DNA of 15,162 nucleotides from Candidatus Babelota bacterium (GTDB taxonomy: Bacteria; JAGOBX01), in contig JAGOBX010000030.1 of the NCBI GenBank assembly GCA_017999075.1, positions 1 through 15,162 on the forward strand, given 5' to 3'. Each line of letters opens with the position of its first letter. The first letter of the stretch is position 1. Positions 15,008 to 15,162 of the stretch are shown piece by piece. The notes beneath the pieces were generated by a model, which did not search any database, had not been told where the DNA came from, and worked only from the letters and a program-made list of their open reading frames with translations. Made by a program: the position numbers and the translations under genes.

Positions 15008-15162
15008 ATGAAAAATCAAAATGCAATCAATAATAAAAAAATATGTATCGGCGCGCTTGAAGACGGTAAGAAAGTAAATCTGACAATGAAAGAAATGTAT
15101 TTGAATATGCTGATTACGGGTATGAAGGGCGCGGGCAAGACGCAGGGAATATTGTATAATGT
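15008..15162 (+). CDS. Start of a VirD4/TraG/HerA-like DNA-transfer ATPase (partial, runs off right edge)
   Basis: Fifty-one codons are inside the window, with GGAGGG five bases before the ATG. The segment KICIGALEDGKKVNLTMKEM followed by NMLITGMKGAGKTQGI is the usual opening of FtsK/HerA-superfamily ATPases: a short beta element of type xGxxxDGxxVxL, then a strand and Walker A (GMKGAGKT, residues about 38-45). Conjugative coupling proteins of the VirD4/TraG type and HerA-like pumps start this way and would move DNA through a secretion channel. There is no membrane segment before the P-loop, so it may be a soluble form. The exact subfamily cannot be decided from the N-terminus. It probably shares the promoter at 14263. 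Confidence 0.6.
   Translation, partial: MKNQNAINNKKICIGALEDGKKVNLTMKEMYLNMLITGMKGAGKTQGILYN

Noticed and set aside
1-15162. tRNA, rRNA or riboswitch
   Set aside because: No GC-rich cloverleaf, rRNA-like block or known riboswitch core was seen on either strand by eye; a covariance-model scan would settle it.

Overview
This is an AT-rich window (about 30% G+C by eye) from a low-GC bacterium using the standard code. The species cannot be read from the sequence. Both edges carry what look like mobile-element core genes: a primase-like start leaving the left edge on the minus strand, and a DNA-transfer ATPase (VirD4/TraG/HerA-like) start running off the right edge on the plus strand. The simplest reading is a conjugative or integrative element, or a plasmid, carrying a defence island as cargo.

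Positions 13320 to 2498 (minus strand) hold one tightly packed operon. In transcription order it encodes: an SNF2-type helicase with a degenerate PLD-like N-terminus (10072-13320); a DUF4391-like protein (9431-10072); a type III DNA adenine methyltransferase, Mod (7317-9428); a RhuM-family protein (5575-7315, interrupted); and a type III restriction subunit, Res, with DEPQ helicase motifs and a C-terminal PD-ExK nuclease (2498-5578). Start and stop codons touch or overlap at every junction, so the proteins are probably made together. Mod should methylate and Res should cut. The helicase, DUF4391 and RhuM proteins are extra parts not found in a minimal type III system. A large protein of unknown function (547-2406) follows after a 91-base gap with a weak terminator-like sequence.

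The RhuM gene is split by an intact IS200/IS605-type insertion sequence (about 6025-6688) encoding one Y1 (HUH) transposase on the opposite strand. Removing exactly 664 bases rejoins the two halves in frame through a conserved RhuM stretch. The insertion lies between mod and res, and its right end forms a strong hairpin followed by a T-run in the direction of operon transcription, so it could silence restriction while leaving methylation on.

Upstream of the operon is about 1 kb without genes (13321-14364). It holds an array of eleven 34-bp units, each with a TTGAC/GTCAA inverted repeat, then four blocks of short tandem repeats (three with a 7-bp period, one with 9), then a near-consensus sigma-70 promoter. 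That promoter drives an unknown 186-residue protein (14365-14925) and probably the transfer ATPase. The left 550 bases hold a broken P-loop ATPase fragment between AT-rich spacers and the primase-like start.
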